DNA of 64,000 bases from positions 733,238 to 797,237 of the forward strand of contig NC_033624.1 of the NCBI RefSeq assembly GCF_001540865.1. The letters run 5' to 3'. The notes below the pieces were generated by a model. That model did not search any database, was not told the origin of the DNA, and worked only from the letters and a program-made list of their open reading frames with translations. Each line of letters opens with the position of its first letter. The stretch's first letter is position 1. The position numbers and the translations under genes are program-made. This stretch comes from Ananas comosus. Taxonomy: Eukaryota; Streptophyta; Magnoliopsida; Poales; Bromeliaceae. Of this stretch, positions 1-10,984 are shown in pieces.

Positions 1-460
1 GAGAAAATATACAACTTCCAAGAAGATTCAAGGGCGAAAAAAAACAAAAAAGATCTGGAATCAGAACCAGAGAAATGCACATCTTGGTCAATACCTCGTT
101 CAAATATAGCCGAGAGGCACCAGAATGGAAAACTAATTGACCGCATAACACGAGTGTTAATAATAGCATCTACATTCACCAACCATGTACATTCATTAAT
201 CAAGTATATTCGCCAACTAGTAAATAAAGACGAGTTTCTCTAGCACATCCAAATTTACTACAGAGAGATTTTCTCAACATTCAATCTATGAAGAAAAACA
301 GCCACATATGGAACCATTCCTCCCTTTTTATCAAAAAGGTGATAAGCACGAAGGCCTTACCTTACATGGGGATACAGCCTATTTACCCCTGATTGGAGAG
401 AATTTGGTTACCAGAAAACAAAGTTGCAGGTGCGGATGATATCGGCTTACACTCATTGGC
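1..460. other. 3' flank / 3' UTR region of ALDH22A1
   Basis: This lies downstream of the ALDH22A1 stop codon on the minus strand and should contain its 3' UTR. I see no second coding frame, RNA gene or clear mobile element in it. Confidence 0.6.
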
Positions 461-3400
461 TCATCGTGTTTTCTTCACAGTGTTAGTCGTAGAATTCTGC
501 TCCGAGAGGATCTTTAATACATTGACCAAGGACCGCAGCCTGTCCCACACGCTCAGTCCGTAGAGAGTTTCTACGAGTGATTCCTGGAACTCAAAGCCGT
601 TCTCTGCAACAGGGTACTGCATAATAAAAAAGAACAATAAACTAGTGAAATTTATACTTTTCTTGATTGGAGAAGGTGGTTAGCTAGTGGCAGACCTGGA
701 TAGGTTTAGGGATCTTGGTTTTAATGTATGGCCACCATCTGTCCTCGACCACTGCCTTCACGAGACAGCACGCACGCAAACCTTCTACACCAGCGAATCT
801 ACCAAATCCACTATGCTTTACACCACCAAAGGGTAAAGACTACAATTGAAAAAGGAAAGATAGTAGTCAGAACCTGTGTCTAATTGATCTTTTGATCAGA
901 GCAAGCAGCTGTTTGAATGTCAGAACATGCTGCATGGGGATAACTTGCGTTGGTTGAGGATTTGGTAAATATAACATAAGAGTATGAGTTTAATTCTTTC
1001 CAAGGCCCTAGTAACCCTTGTTCCTCTAGCTCATTTTCAGACATCTTTTCCAGGCCAACAAATAATTCTTGAGTAAACAGCAGGTATACCAAATAAGTTG
1101 TTTTGGCATCCAAACAGGACCTGAGAGATACCGAATAAGTCATCTTTTAGCTACCTGACACATGTACGTTGAAGCAAAATCATTGATCGCTGCAAACCCA
1201 CAATGAACTTGGGAAGCTATTTTTATTGCACGTCTCTGGTTGCCCGAAAACACAGCACAACCAAGTCCATATTTGGAGTCATTTGCGAGCTCGATAGCCT
1301 CTTCATCTGTGCTAAATTTCATTATTGGGATGATCGGTCCAAAAGCCTGTTATGCCAATCAAACTTCATTAACCTATTTGTCAATAAAAGAAAAGAAGAA
1401 GAATTCCAAAAAGCCTAAGTGACTCCACAGATACCTCCTCTTGCATCAGCTTCATGGTGTGGTCAACATTTACAATGACAGTCGGAGTAAAGTATTGATC
1501 AACTGCGTCTTCCCCCAAATTGCCAAAATGCCCTCTACCTACGATTTCCGCTCCTTTTTCCAATGCATCATCCACGAGATTTTGAAGCTTTTCAACATGT
1601 TCTTGTATACATATTGCACCCATATCGTATTTTCCAGCCAACGGAGGACCCTACAGGATCAAAGTCCAAGGCAAAATTATTAGACAGTGTACATAGTTTC
1701 ACTTTATGACACAAATCGTATCTCCTTTAAAGTTGAAACAAAAAACACTATTGATAAAATGGCATTATGACAAAGCAAAATGAATATCCTCAGTCAGTTA
1801 TTTACACAAATAACTAGAAAAATATCAAATTCCTATTTTTACTCCCTTTTCTGTCCTTACATGTAAGCTTTTACAAAGTATGTCTCCTATAACTATGTTC
1901 ATGTCAAAAGAAAATAGACAAGAATAAACTAACTTACGACAGTTATCGATTTAACAAGTTTGACTATCTGAGCGACAAAGGTAGGATAAATGTCTTTGTG
2001 AACATAGAATCTTTCAGCACCAGCACAATTCTGCCCGCTAGATTGTAGAGCAGCTCTAATGGCAACTTGCACAACCTTAAAAATAGGAAACAAAAAATAA
2101 TAAGTGAATATACTGAAAACACATAAAGGGCATAGAATTTTTAAATAACAATGCAATCAAAAGATGTACATACATTAGGTAGGTCTACATCTTCACAGAC
2201 AATGAATGCATCCTTTCCACCAAGCTCAAGAGTGACAGGTATCAAGGTTTCTGAGGCCTTTTGCATGATCTACAGCAAGTACCCCCCAACAGAATATGAA
2301 GTAATACAAAATGGATGAGAACAAGATAAAGATTTCAATAATTTTGGCATAATTAACACCGGGGATCGATAAAAAACATGCAAAAGAGATAAGCAACAAT
2401 AAGGCACAAAATACAACTACCATTTTTCCCACACCAGGTGATCCAACAAAAATAATTTTGTCCACAGAAGACACAAGAGCTTGTCCCGTTTCGGCAAATC
2501 TGAAAGAAGCACAGAACTGCAATATTAATATGACATCACCTGAAAAAGCACTGCAGCGCAAATACAAAATTTTGGAAAAACAGTTTATATCGTTTACCCT
2601 GTTATTATATGGACAAGGTTATCCGGAGCTCCTACAGCAGCAAGAGCTGCTTGAATGATTCGGTAGTAAAAGCATCCAGACCAACTTGCATGCTCTGAAA
2701 CCTATAAATTAACACTATTTTAAATGCAAGGAAACTAGATGTTCAACAAGAGAAGAATAAGGAACTGATGATTAAGGACAAATAGCATGCCCATTCAGTC
2801 AATAAACACAATTCCATGTGCACTTGTCATCTAAGTACGAGCTGTAGATGACCGACAAATAAATAAAATTGGACTACTTGTTATAGCAATGTGTGCTTCC
2901 AACAGATTCAAAGAAGTGCTTGAAAAAAGGGGAGAAAAAAACCAAAAAAGGCCAAACTCTACCTTTATTACTGCAGCATTTCCAGAGAAAACTGCAGCCA
3001 GCACAGGATTAAAGACATTGTGAAAAGGATAGTTCCAAGAAACTATTGCACCAATCACTCCTAGAGGATAGAATTCCACCTTTGACCTCTTGTGCAGCAT
3101 TGAACGCCCAGAGGATCTGGAAAAAGTCAAGTCTCAATACATAAGTACATAAAAGAACAGGCACATAGATCTGCATTCCATGCTATTTTACAAATACAAA
3201 TTTACATCAAAAGGCACTATTAACAGTGACGAAACATTTTGCATCTACATGATGCAACCTTTCGATTCTCTATGGCATGAAAAGATAAATAAAATAATTA
3301 GAAAAGGATGGAAGGTTTTAGAAAGGGAACTAGTAGCAGTTAAAAATAGGCAGAATGAATTCTCTCTCAAAAAAAAAAAGGCAGAATGAAGTCCAGTTAG

Positions 3401-5955
3401 AAGAGGCACAAACAGATTAATGGTTTTTTGATTTCCTATTTGCAGAACATGGCTTTCTAAGTGATTTCACTGTGTGAGAATGTCTTGAGCCACTTCAAAA
3501 CAATCTTGGTAGTAAGAACTGTTGGCAGCAATTTCCATTTATGGCAACAGGATTATCATTAGAGAGTTGAAAGATGGGGAAAAAAAAAAAGGAAATTGCA
3601 AAGTTGCATGCATTCCACTTGGTTTTCCCTTTCTGAAAAGAATATAGGGCATCTAAATAACCATTAGTAGCATATAACAGCTAACTCCTACAAGTTTAAA
3701 AACAAAATACAAGTTTCCTCTAGAAGGAAAATTTTCTGTCATTCGGAAATCTCTAGGAATAGCTGACTTTAGCATCAGGTCAATAAATAATTCACCACCT
3801 AATTCCTTAGACCCCAATGTGGCAAGCAAGTGATGCTCTAGGCTGATCATTTCTAATCTTGGAAGAAAGGAAAAGGAAGTTTTTTAAATGTAGTTCATTA
3901 GATTGTAATTCAATTCTTAAAATCAAACCTGTATTCAGGCTTTAGCCACTTCTCACCCTCATCCAGAAGCCAAGTGATCTTCTCACACGTTGTCATTATC
4001 TCTCCCAGTGATGCATCAACCATCGTTTTTCCAGTGTCCCTAGAAGATACCCTATTTGAAAGGAACAATAATCAGCTGTCACAGGTTTGGCATAGATACA
4101 TGGCATTAATCTACTAGACGAAGTTCAAATTGATAACGTGGGAAGGAAAATTTAAAGGTCCTGATAGAGATCTGTATAGACGAGTCAAATGGTACCAAAA
4201 CTTCCACCAAAAAAATACAGAAATCGGCATTGAGATTGAGGTGTTTACTCGCATATAAGCTCTTGATGCTCAATTATGTACTTGAGCAGGATTCGCAAAA
4301 ATTGGCGCCTTTGTTTGAAGCTACTCTTTGCCCATATCTTTTGTGCCTTCCTGGCTTGAGCCACATGCTCCTTAACCTGAAGCAGCATTGATAATAGATT
4401 AGGATATTGAAATATTTCACTAGGGAAGTTCCATAGAACATTGTAATTTCAAGTATTTTTATGGACAAAGAAGATTATTGAGCGACATTTACATCTGAAA
4501 ATGAACAACTGTAATGGGAACATACCCTTCTGTAAGAAGGTATAAAAGCATGCAGTTCACTTATTTCGAGCAGCATAAGGAGAAAAATGCACCCCCCCAT
4601 GATTCAGAGGCCGAGACTCACCCCAACATCAATGGTATCGCTTTCATTAAGACTAAGGTATTCACTCAAAGATCATCATTCTGTCTCAAGCTTTATAGAT
4701 GGAAATTCATTTTGTGATTTTGATAATTTGCAAAGATAGTTTACTAATATTGTGTTTTTGGATTACAAACAGTCCCACATAAGCTAAACGATACTGCGTA
4801 GTCTGTATGCATCTTATAAAAATCAAATGTTAGGGGATAGACATCCCCCAAATCACAAATAATTCATGGTGGTTTGCTAGCAAGTAATAAGCAAATAAAA
4901 GTTGTACAACTAACTACTCTAGTCCCAATAACCCAAATGATATATTGAACTCTACTAGTCGGTAAACATTTTGATGGAAAATGCTAGAAAATGTAGTTTG
5001 TAAAGATGAGAGGCGTGATAAGAATTAGGCCTCCAAATCAACAAACACACAACATAATGTATCCTGCAGATTTCCACATGCTATTCAAAATCCAAAGGCA
5101 CGTGAAATTTAACAGATCTGGAGATGTACACCATAGCCCTGACTAGTCTAAGTATGATAGATAAAGCATAAAGCTTAATTTTATAACATCAAATATACAT
5201 CAGATATATATGAGAGCAAGAGACAGCATCACCAACCTCTTCAGGAGTCAATGCAGGGAAATATCCTAAATACTTCATAGTTGCGGGCTCGTAGCACTGA
5301 ACCTTGTCCGTTTGCATCGATCTCCCCCTTCTCGGTATCTGCAATGAATCGCGAAACAAATTGGTCACTTTAGCTCAAATCCATATATATATATATATAT
5401 ATATATTAAAAAAAAAAAGAACACAAATCAAAGGCAGCAAAATTATCATGGTCTAAAAGCTACATTGCCATCATTTACAGTTTCAGTGATCTCAACCTTC
5501 TATACGAGCTCAAAACAGTTCAAATCCTCCGCTCTTTCATTTTCACATGCATTTCCAGTTTCTACTACCAATTTTCCACCATCAAGAAACTTCAGTAACT
5601 AACAGGGAATGCTCAACGAAACACGAAAAGAGAAAAAGATAACAAGATCCAAACGCTAAACCCAAGAAATTACGCGTAGAAGGAGCATTTGGGAAAACTC
5701 ACATAAATGTAGCTGTTCTCCTTGGTCTGGCTCCCATCCTCCACCACTGCCACGAATTCCATCACACAAAACCTCAACAAAATAGTTAAACAAAAGTAGC
5801 GTTCAATCAACGAATAGAAGCCTTTGATCCGTGAAATCGTTACCATCGGAAGCGTCGACCTCGATCGAAGGGACGCTGGGGGGTATGAGCATGAGCAGGA
5901 AGCGGCAGAGCCCGTAAGCGAGAGCGAGGACAAGCAATGGCCACCAAAACGCCAT
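461..5955 (-). CDS. ALDH22A1: Aldehyde dehydrogenase family 22 member A1
   Basis: NAD(P)-dependent oxidation of aldehydes to acids; the plant ALDH22 family is membrane-anchored. Coding exons, 5' to 3': 5955-5844, 5746-5703, 5338-5237, 4376-4249, 4051-3929, 3116-2963, 2701-2598, 2499-2421, 2269-2174, 2075-1938, 1650-1435, 1346-1155, 839-696, 616-461. All introns are GT-AG and frame is kept, giving 595 aa; I recall the Arabidopsis protein as 596 aa. An N-terminal hydrophobic anchor (residues 3-26) is followed by the ALDH fold. Catalytic Glu297 lies in VTLELGGKD and nucleophile Cys331 in [12 protein letters not shown]; the coenzyme-binding stretch is near [10 protein letters not shown] and the AFGPI motif opens exon 12. 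The start is the first Met, giving [19 protein letters not shown]. No breaks are seen. The cellular substrate cannot be told from sequence. Confidence 0.96.
5384..5405. repeat. (TA)n microsatellite in ALDH22A1 intron 2
   Basis: About 11 TA units followed by a poly-A run, in the intron between coding exons 2 and 3. Confidence 0.9.
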
Positions 5956-6941
5956 TGTCGGAGCTCGGATTTGGCGAAGGAGATGGGGATCAGAGTGAAA
6001 ACCCTGGGATTTGGATTTTAGGTCGAAGTAGTGAGGAAGAAGAAGAAAAGAATGCCGGGCAATAGAGGAAGGCATATAATTTATGAAAAAGCGAGGGGTT
6101 AAATTGAAAAAAAGAAAAAGAAAAAAAGAAAAAAAAGCGATCACTGCTCACATGACGAAAAATATCTCACGACCTTTTTCACCCCTCGATTGTTATTGGC
6201 TGAACGTGCATAACCGTTGTTTCCAATCTTTAACCATTTTCCTTTTTTGATTATTATTATTTTTCAAAATTAAACTAACTTATTAATTAGTTAATTTAAT
6301 TAATTTTCCAAACAGTATTAATTCCGAGAAAATTTTGCAGTTTCAGTATCAAATTATATTTGAAAAAAACAAGAGTAAATCAAATATATAACTTATAATA
6401 AAATTTTATTTCTTATTTAAAATCAACGTTCGAAAAGTAGGTTCAGTTTAATTAATTACTAACAAATAGCTATTAATTATCATGTTGTTGCCCTTAGCAT
6501 GATAGCATTTTGCGTTATGTTGTCTTTATCCGTGAAGTGTCGGTCCAATCAGATCGGGCCCTAATATATTGGGCCGGGTATGAAAAATTAGTGGACCTAG
6601 GCCAATTTAGGCCCGTAACAATTGCACACACAACACTATGGGCCTTACATATGTGGGCCGAATTTGGAAAGTGGCATTAGTAGGCCTGGGCCTATCTTCA
6701 GAAGTCGGCAACGATTTCTCCGGCAATATCGTTGTAGGCCATCATTTTTGCCGACTTTTCGGTTAGTACATAGATTTATGTGATGCACCCGGTGTAGACA
6801 AAAAAATCGTCGTTCCCTATTGCCACGTGTCAAAGATAAAAATAACGGTCAACAGCAAAGGGCGGGGAAGTACCAATTCAACGGTACACTTACAAGGCCA
6901 ACCGCGCCATTCGCCATATTTTTCTCTGTCACTATTACTTC
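5956..6941. promoter_or_regulatory. Divergent intergenic/promoter region with TGGGCC elements
   Basis: This separates the divergent ALDH22A1 (minus) and PMEI-like (plus) genes. Four TGGGCC (site II / TCP-type) hexamers lie at about 6570-6575, 6639-6644, 6654-6659 and 6687-6692. The first 200 bases are the ALDH22A1 leader side, purine-rich on the plus strand; 6230-6480 is plain AT-rich DNA. No coding frame is supported. Site II motifs are common upstream of plant housekeeping genes; which gene they serve is inference. Confidence 0.5.
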
Positions 6942-6948
6942 TATAAAA
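6942..6948 (+). promoter_or_regulatory. TATA box of the PMEI-like gene
   Basis: TATAAAA lies 71 bases before the ATG at 7019, a normal spacing for a short plant leader. Confidence 0.7.
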
Positions 6949-7018
6949 TCCGTCCTTTATCATTCCTTCCATTCTTCGTCAGGCCTCTCGATCTGTTCAA
7001 AAGATCAAACCCTCAAAA

Positions 7019-7632
7019 ATGAGGCCGGCCGCCGTCCTCCTCGTGGTCGTCGGCGCCGCCGTTGCCTCCTCCCTCCTCCCCCTCGCCGCATCCGACTCCG
7101 CCGACGTCGCCTCCATCTGCTCCCGTACCCCGACCCCCGCCCTCTGCCTCTCCACCTCCCGGCGCTACGCCCACACCTTATCCGACCCCGTCGATGCCCA
7201 CGCCGTGTTGTCCTTGCAGGTCGCCATTTGATAGTACACTTTAGTTCTTGAACTTTCACAAATATTGCACTTTGCTGTTTCTAACATTTAGGACAGGTGC
7301 GGGCGACGGTGAGGCGGACCAAGTCCGCAAAGCTCCGGGTGGCGCGTCTGGCGGATTCTGCCCTCATGGCGGTAAACCCCGCGGCAGTCGAGGCGCTCAG
7401 GTTCTGCGAGAACATGTACACCAACGCCCTGGACACCCTGGGCGCGGTGGCACGTGCTGCGGAGTTCCGCGACAAGGCCACGGCGAAGATCATGCTCACG
7501 CTGTCGCTGCAGAACTACGCGTCGTGCGACTACGGATTCAAGAAGATCGCCGCGGAGAACCCGATGGCGCGGTTCGACGCCTCGCTGACGAAGATGGGCA
7601 ACAACTGCATTGCTATCAATGACATGATGTGA
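7019..7632 (+). CDS. Secreted PMEI / invertase-inhibitor-like protein
   Basis: Plant invertase/pectin methylesterase inhibitor family: small apoplastic helical-bundle proteins that bind and block pectin methylesterases or acid invertases. Exons 7019-7219 and 7297-7632 (GT-AG, phase 0) give 178 aa. Residues 1-25 form a signal peptide (hydrophobic core AVLLVVVGAAV). Four cysteines match the family's two disulfides: Cys34-Cys43 with eight residues between, and Cys104-Cys144. A fifth, Cys171, sits in the last helix (NNCIAIND), where family members usually carry the Ala/Leu-rich NALAI stretch. Exon 1 is extremely GC-rich, unlike its surroundings, as is common for monocot 5' coding ends. The intron is unusual, since many PMEIs are intronless. 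Whether the target is invertase or PME cannot be told. Confidence 0.85.
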
Positions 7633-7896
7633 TCCGTGTTTGGTGCTGGAGCTTAATTTGTTTCAAAGAAAAGAGAGGGAGGAGGTTAATGTTTATCACT
7701 GGAAATAAGTGGAGGGGTCTGTGAGGCAATTTGTTCTTGTTTTTGTTGTTGCTGTTGTTGTTGTTGTTCGTGTTTTTCTTTGTTTTTTCTGTCTTTTTTT
7801 TTTGTTTTTAAATTTGGTTTTATTTGATTTGTATCATTGCATGACAAGCATGCTTGTTGGGTTTTTTGGCTATCAAGTAGTGTTTTAAAAGAGTTT

Positions 7897-7906
7897 TAAC
7901 GCGGCT

Positions 7907-7953
<47 letters not shown>

Positions 7954-8599
7954 AATAGATAGCAAGCTATCTGCTTCATTCATTAAGCAAAATAAATTTA
8001 GCTTACAAAATGGAAGCAGCTGGGGCCTCCGAACCGAGCCAATGGAAAAAGAGAAAACGAGAAAAACCAGGTCTATGTGACCAAACAGGCAAGGGAAAAC
8101 AAAATATACAAAGGGGAAACAAAGAGCAGAGCACGGGAGAGTATCAAAGTGTTTCGTTCTAGGCTTCGATCAAAACGGTGACACGTTTGAGTGCCCGGGA
8201 GACATTGAGAGGCACGTCGCGGAAGCAAATGTCGTTACGCTCCGTCCAGACAACCCACCAAATTGCCGCCAACTTGGTTAAAATTTTTGATCTCGTTACG
8301 ACCTCAGGGACGTACGAGGTCTGAGTCCATAGCTGACGTACATCCCTCACATCCGAATCAGCAGCCACTAGTGCTCCTGCTTTAAAACGAAGATATCTGA
8401 CGACGATACAGTCGTGAAATAGGTGGTCACAGGTTTCGGCTAGTAAGACACAGAACCTGCAGTGCTGATCCACAAGGCATCCTCGGCGAAGCAGTCTGTC
8501 TGCTGTGGGTAATCTCTTTCGAAGTAGAATCCAAATAAAAACTTTGTGCTTGAGCGGGATTTTGGCTAGTAACAGGTTTCGGCTAGTAACGCGGCTAGT
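7897..8599 (-). mobile_element. 5'-truncated LINE (non-LTR retrotransposon), 13-bp TSD
   Basis: The insertion is 7910-8586 with the exact duplication TAACGCGGCTAGT on both sides (7897-7909 and 8587-8599). A long T run (7910-7949) is the poly(A) tail, so the element reads on the minus strand. The 3' untranslated part runs to 8158. Upstream of it is an intact frame for the end of ORF2 (see separate entry). Most of the 5' part is missing, as expected for target-primed reverse transcription. Confidence 0.9.
8159..8586 (-). pseudogene. LINE ORF2 C-terminal fragment (zf-RVT)
   Basis: The open frame encodes the C-terminal reverse-transcriptase zinc-binding region: a KVFIWILLRKRLPTADRL stretch, Cys/His residues in GCLVDQHCRFCVLLAETC then HLFHDC, and the WWVVWTERNDICF block typical of plant LINE ORF2 ends. 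The reverse-transcriptase core and endonuclease are absent, so this is a fragment. The frame runs on past the insertion boundary to 8623 through flanking DNA, which is not part of the protein. Confidence 0.85.
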
Positions 8600-8690
8600 A
8601 ACAGGTTTTGAAGTAGAATCCAAATAAAAACTTTCGACGTAGAATCCAAACAGGTTTCGGCTAGTAACGCAGCTAGGTTGATGGCTAAAT
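8600..8690. repeat. Rearranged duplicate of LINE junction sequence
   Basis: Just beyond the right TSD, 8605-8636 repeats LINE-internal 8517-8544 (GAAGTAGAATCCAAATAAAA), and the GGCTAGTAAC motif recurs at about 8432, 8573, 8581, 8593 and 8660. This patchwork suggests a local duplication at or after insertion. Confidence 0.6.
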
Positions 8691-8747
8691 AATACTGGTT
8701 TCTTTTATTATTCTTTCTTTTAAACATGAATAAGACATCGAGTATAC

Positions 8748-9008
8748 TAAGGCAGTGTTTGGTTAGGGAATAGGAATAGGAATAGGCTTTTATCCCCCTT
8801 TATACCCAAACGCTAATTTTTACTCGAGAATAGTAGTTCTCGGTTATCCCTACCAGCACCTCCATTTTCTATGTAAAACTATCTAAAATTGTTCTTATTC
8901 TCGGAAACAACTCAATTTTCATCCAAATACTATTTTTCTTATTCCCATATTTGTATATATTCCTGTAATAGCTAGTTCTTATTTATACCCAAACGAAACG
9001 GTACCTAA
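8748..9008. mobile_element. Tourist-like (PIF/Harbinger) MITE with TAA TSD
   Basis: The 255-bp element 8751-9005 is flanked by TAA on both sides (8748-8750, 9006-9008). Its ends are imperfect inverted repeats: GGCAGTGTTTGGTTAGGGAA at the left, and GGTACCGTTTCGTTTGGGTA as the reverse complement of the right. There is no coding capacity. The 3-bp T(A/T)A duplication and GTTTGGTT-type ends are classic for Tourist elements. Confidence 0.8.
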
Positions 9009-9136
9009 ATGCTAGCATGTAATATAAAATATATATAGAGCCAGATACGAATTTTTTTTATAAATAATCATATCAATTTTTATAATTATAAAGATAATTT
9101 TTTTAAAAAAATAATTATAAAAATAGACCTCTAAAT

Positions 9137-9289
9137 GCAGTGAATGATTCACCGCATTCATAACTCCTTTTTATAAGTAAAAAAAGAATAAAAACGGTGA
9201 ACCATTCACCGCTTTTACCATTGTAGAAATATAGAAAGAAGTAAAAAAAAGAAAAAAAGCGGTAAATGGTGAATGGTGAACCGTTCACC
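9137..9289. repeat. Three copies of a CGGTGAA..TTCACCG palindrome
   Basis: Near-palindromes at 9137-9155, 9195-9211 and 9275-9289 share the core GGTGAAyynTTCACC. Between them are purine-rich stretches. The origin is unknown; it may be the inside of a decayed MITE. Confidence 0.6.
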
Positions 9290-9371
9290 GTTTTTATAGG
9301 ACCATAATTACAAATAAAAATTTAACAGATATATTTATAAAAATTTAACAGATATATTTTTAGAATAAAAT

Positions 9372-9500
9372 TTTAGGAGAAGACTCAAGTTTGAATCCTA
9401 ATTGATTCACATTTCCAGCTAAGTTTATTTCTAAATGAAATAAACGAAGCGGGTAGCGTGCTACCTATCTCTCAAAAAAAAAAAAATTTAGGAGAAGACT
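9372..9500 (+). mobile_element. 101-bp SINE-like retroposon with 14-bp TSD
   Basis: The insertion 9386-9486 is flanked by the exact repeat TTTAGGAGAAGACT (9372-9385 and 9487-9500) and ends in a 13-A tail. It starts with CAAGTTTGAATCC, which resembles a tRNA-type B box (GGTTCGANTCC). Its last 60 bases match the 3' ends of the LINE copies at 7950 and 62929. The A box is missing, so it is a SINE fragment or a very short LINE tail. Confidence 0.75.
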
Positions 9501-10984
9501 ATTGCACTAAAAAACCCGCCAGATACAATGACATTGTTTGCGAATATCAGGCTCTGTTTGTTAATTAGTAGTATATATGGCATGTTGTGATTGAATCTTT
9601 AAATATAATAACTTTGTTAGGATACCCTGGATCAGAGGCGGCCTCGTTTATAACTAGGTCAATTTGAATTAGAATGATAAAATCAGTCATATATAGCAGG
9701 TATTAGACAATTTATTTATTAATTAAGCCGCACAATGTCATAACCAAATAGGTTATGACTTAACATTGAAACCTTAAAGCTGAATGAAAGATGTACAAAT
9801 AGATTCGAAGATCTCGACTTACGACTTAGTTCTATACTTGGATTTCAATTCGCTATGCAGTGGAAACTCAAAACCTATGTGTTGTTTCAGAAGTTAAGAG
9901 TTTCATTTGTTTATTTGTGTTGTTTCAGAAGTTGAATGAAGTTGTTTCAGAAGTTGAGTTTCACTTTCATTCGCTTATTTCAGTAGAAGCCCAACCGAAA
10001 AGCAGACACTTGCAGCAAAGCTGATTCAACCGGACCCGCTGGGTTACAAGTTTTCTCAGGAAAACAGTTTGAAGAGCATTATCAATTTTCTCTCATTATT
10101 AAATTGTCGCCCACAGATCCCCGTCACATGACAAGTAGATATTGAGTTTCTGAATTTAAAACTCAATTATTTTAGCTTCCAACAACACCAACACCAACAC
10201 CAACAACAACGAACAAAACTATCCAAACAATTTGCAACAAACCATCCGACTACCAAAATCTACTATTTCTTAAACTAGAAAAGCTATTGTCGAAATTAGG
10301 CCAAACTGATACTTACTGCAACCGACCCATGACTCTAATTTAACTGCCCCCGCATCATTAGGAGAATTATATGAAGCATAGTGGAGAATACGATAAAAAC
10401 AGATTTGATGTTCAGTGTACATACCAGATGACGGATGAAAAGGAATCATCAACGAAGTCCAATTTGCCAATAATGAAAAATTTACTAAACCTGATTACTA
10501 TTCACTGATTGCATTTGACCAGATTCAGCGGTTGATAACACCGACACAACTGTACTGCTGAATCAGGGGTCATAGCATGAATTTGGCAATCCAGCACCTG
10601 GTGTGCACAAAGGAAAATAGATGAGTACAAATTGCTTACTCCGAAACGCCTCAAGCTGTTCCTTTACATTTGGCTGAATTTAACCAAGCTCAATGAACTT
10701 GACACATGCATGATAAAAGTGACTCTATTAATGAGACAGCACCATGCCTGTAATGCCTAGCGGCGGAAAATATTATGAACTTCACATCATTCCAACAGTG
10801 TATACAAGTTTGAGAATACCATGAGCTCTTCTAAGGTGGCAAGCTAACAAAGAATCCAACTTTATGCACACACGATAATAGGAACAGCTCTCCAGAACTA
10901 AAATAGTAGATCTGGTCCATTTTGTATCATTATAATTGTGAAGCCACTACAACTCCTAATGTAATAAAATGTAAAATAACAAAA
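9501..10984. other. Intergenic, 3' flank of the INO80B-like gene
   Basis: The part next to 10985 is the likely 3' UTR of the minus-strand gene. The rest shows no supported gene. Small repeats are present: an interrupted GTTTCAGAAGTT repeat (9885-9955) and AACACC/AACAAC runs (10183-10212). Confidence 0.5.

Noticed and set aside
7005..7259. Arg-rich minus-strand and Pro-rich plus-strand frames over the PMEI exon
   Set aside because: Shadows of the GC-rich PMEI exon 1.
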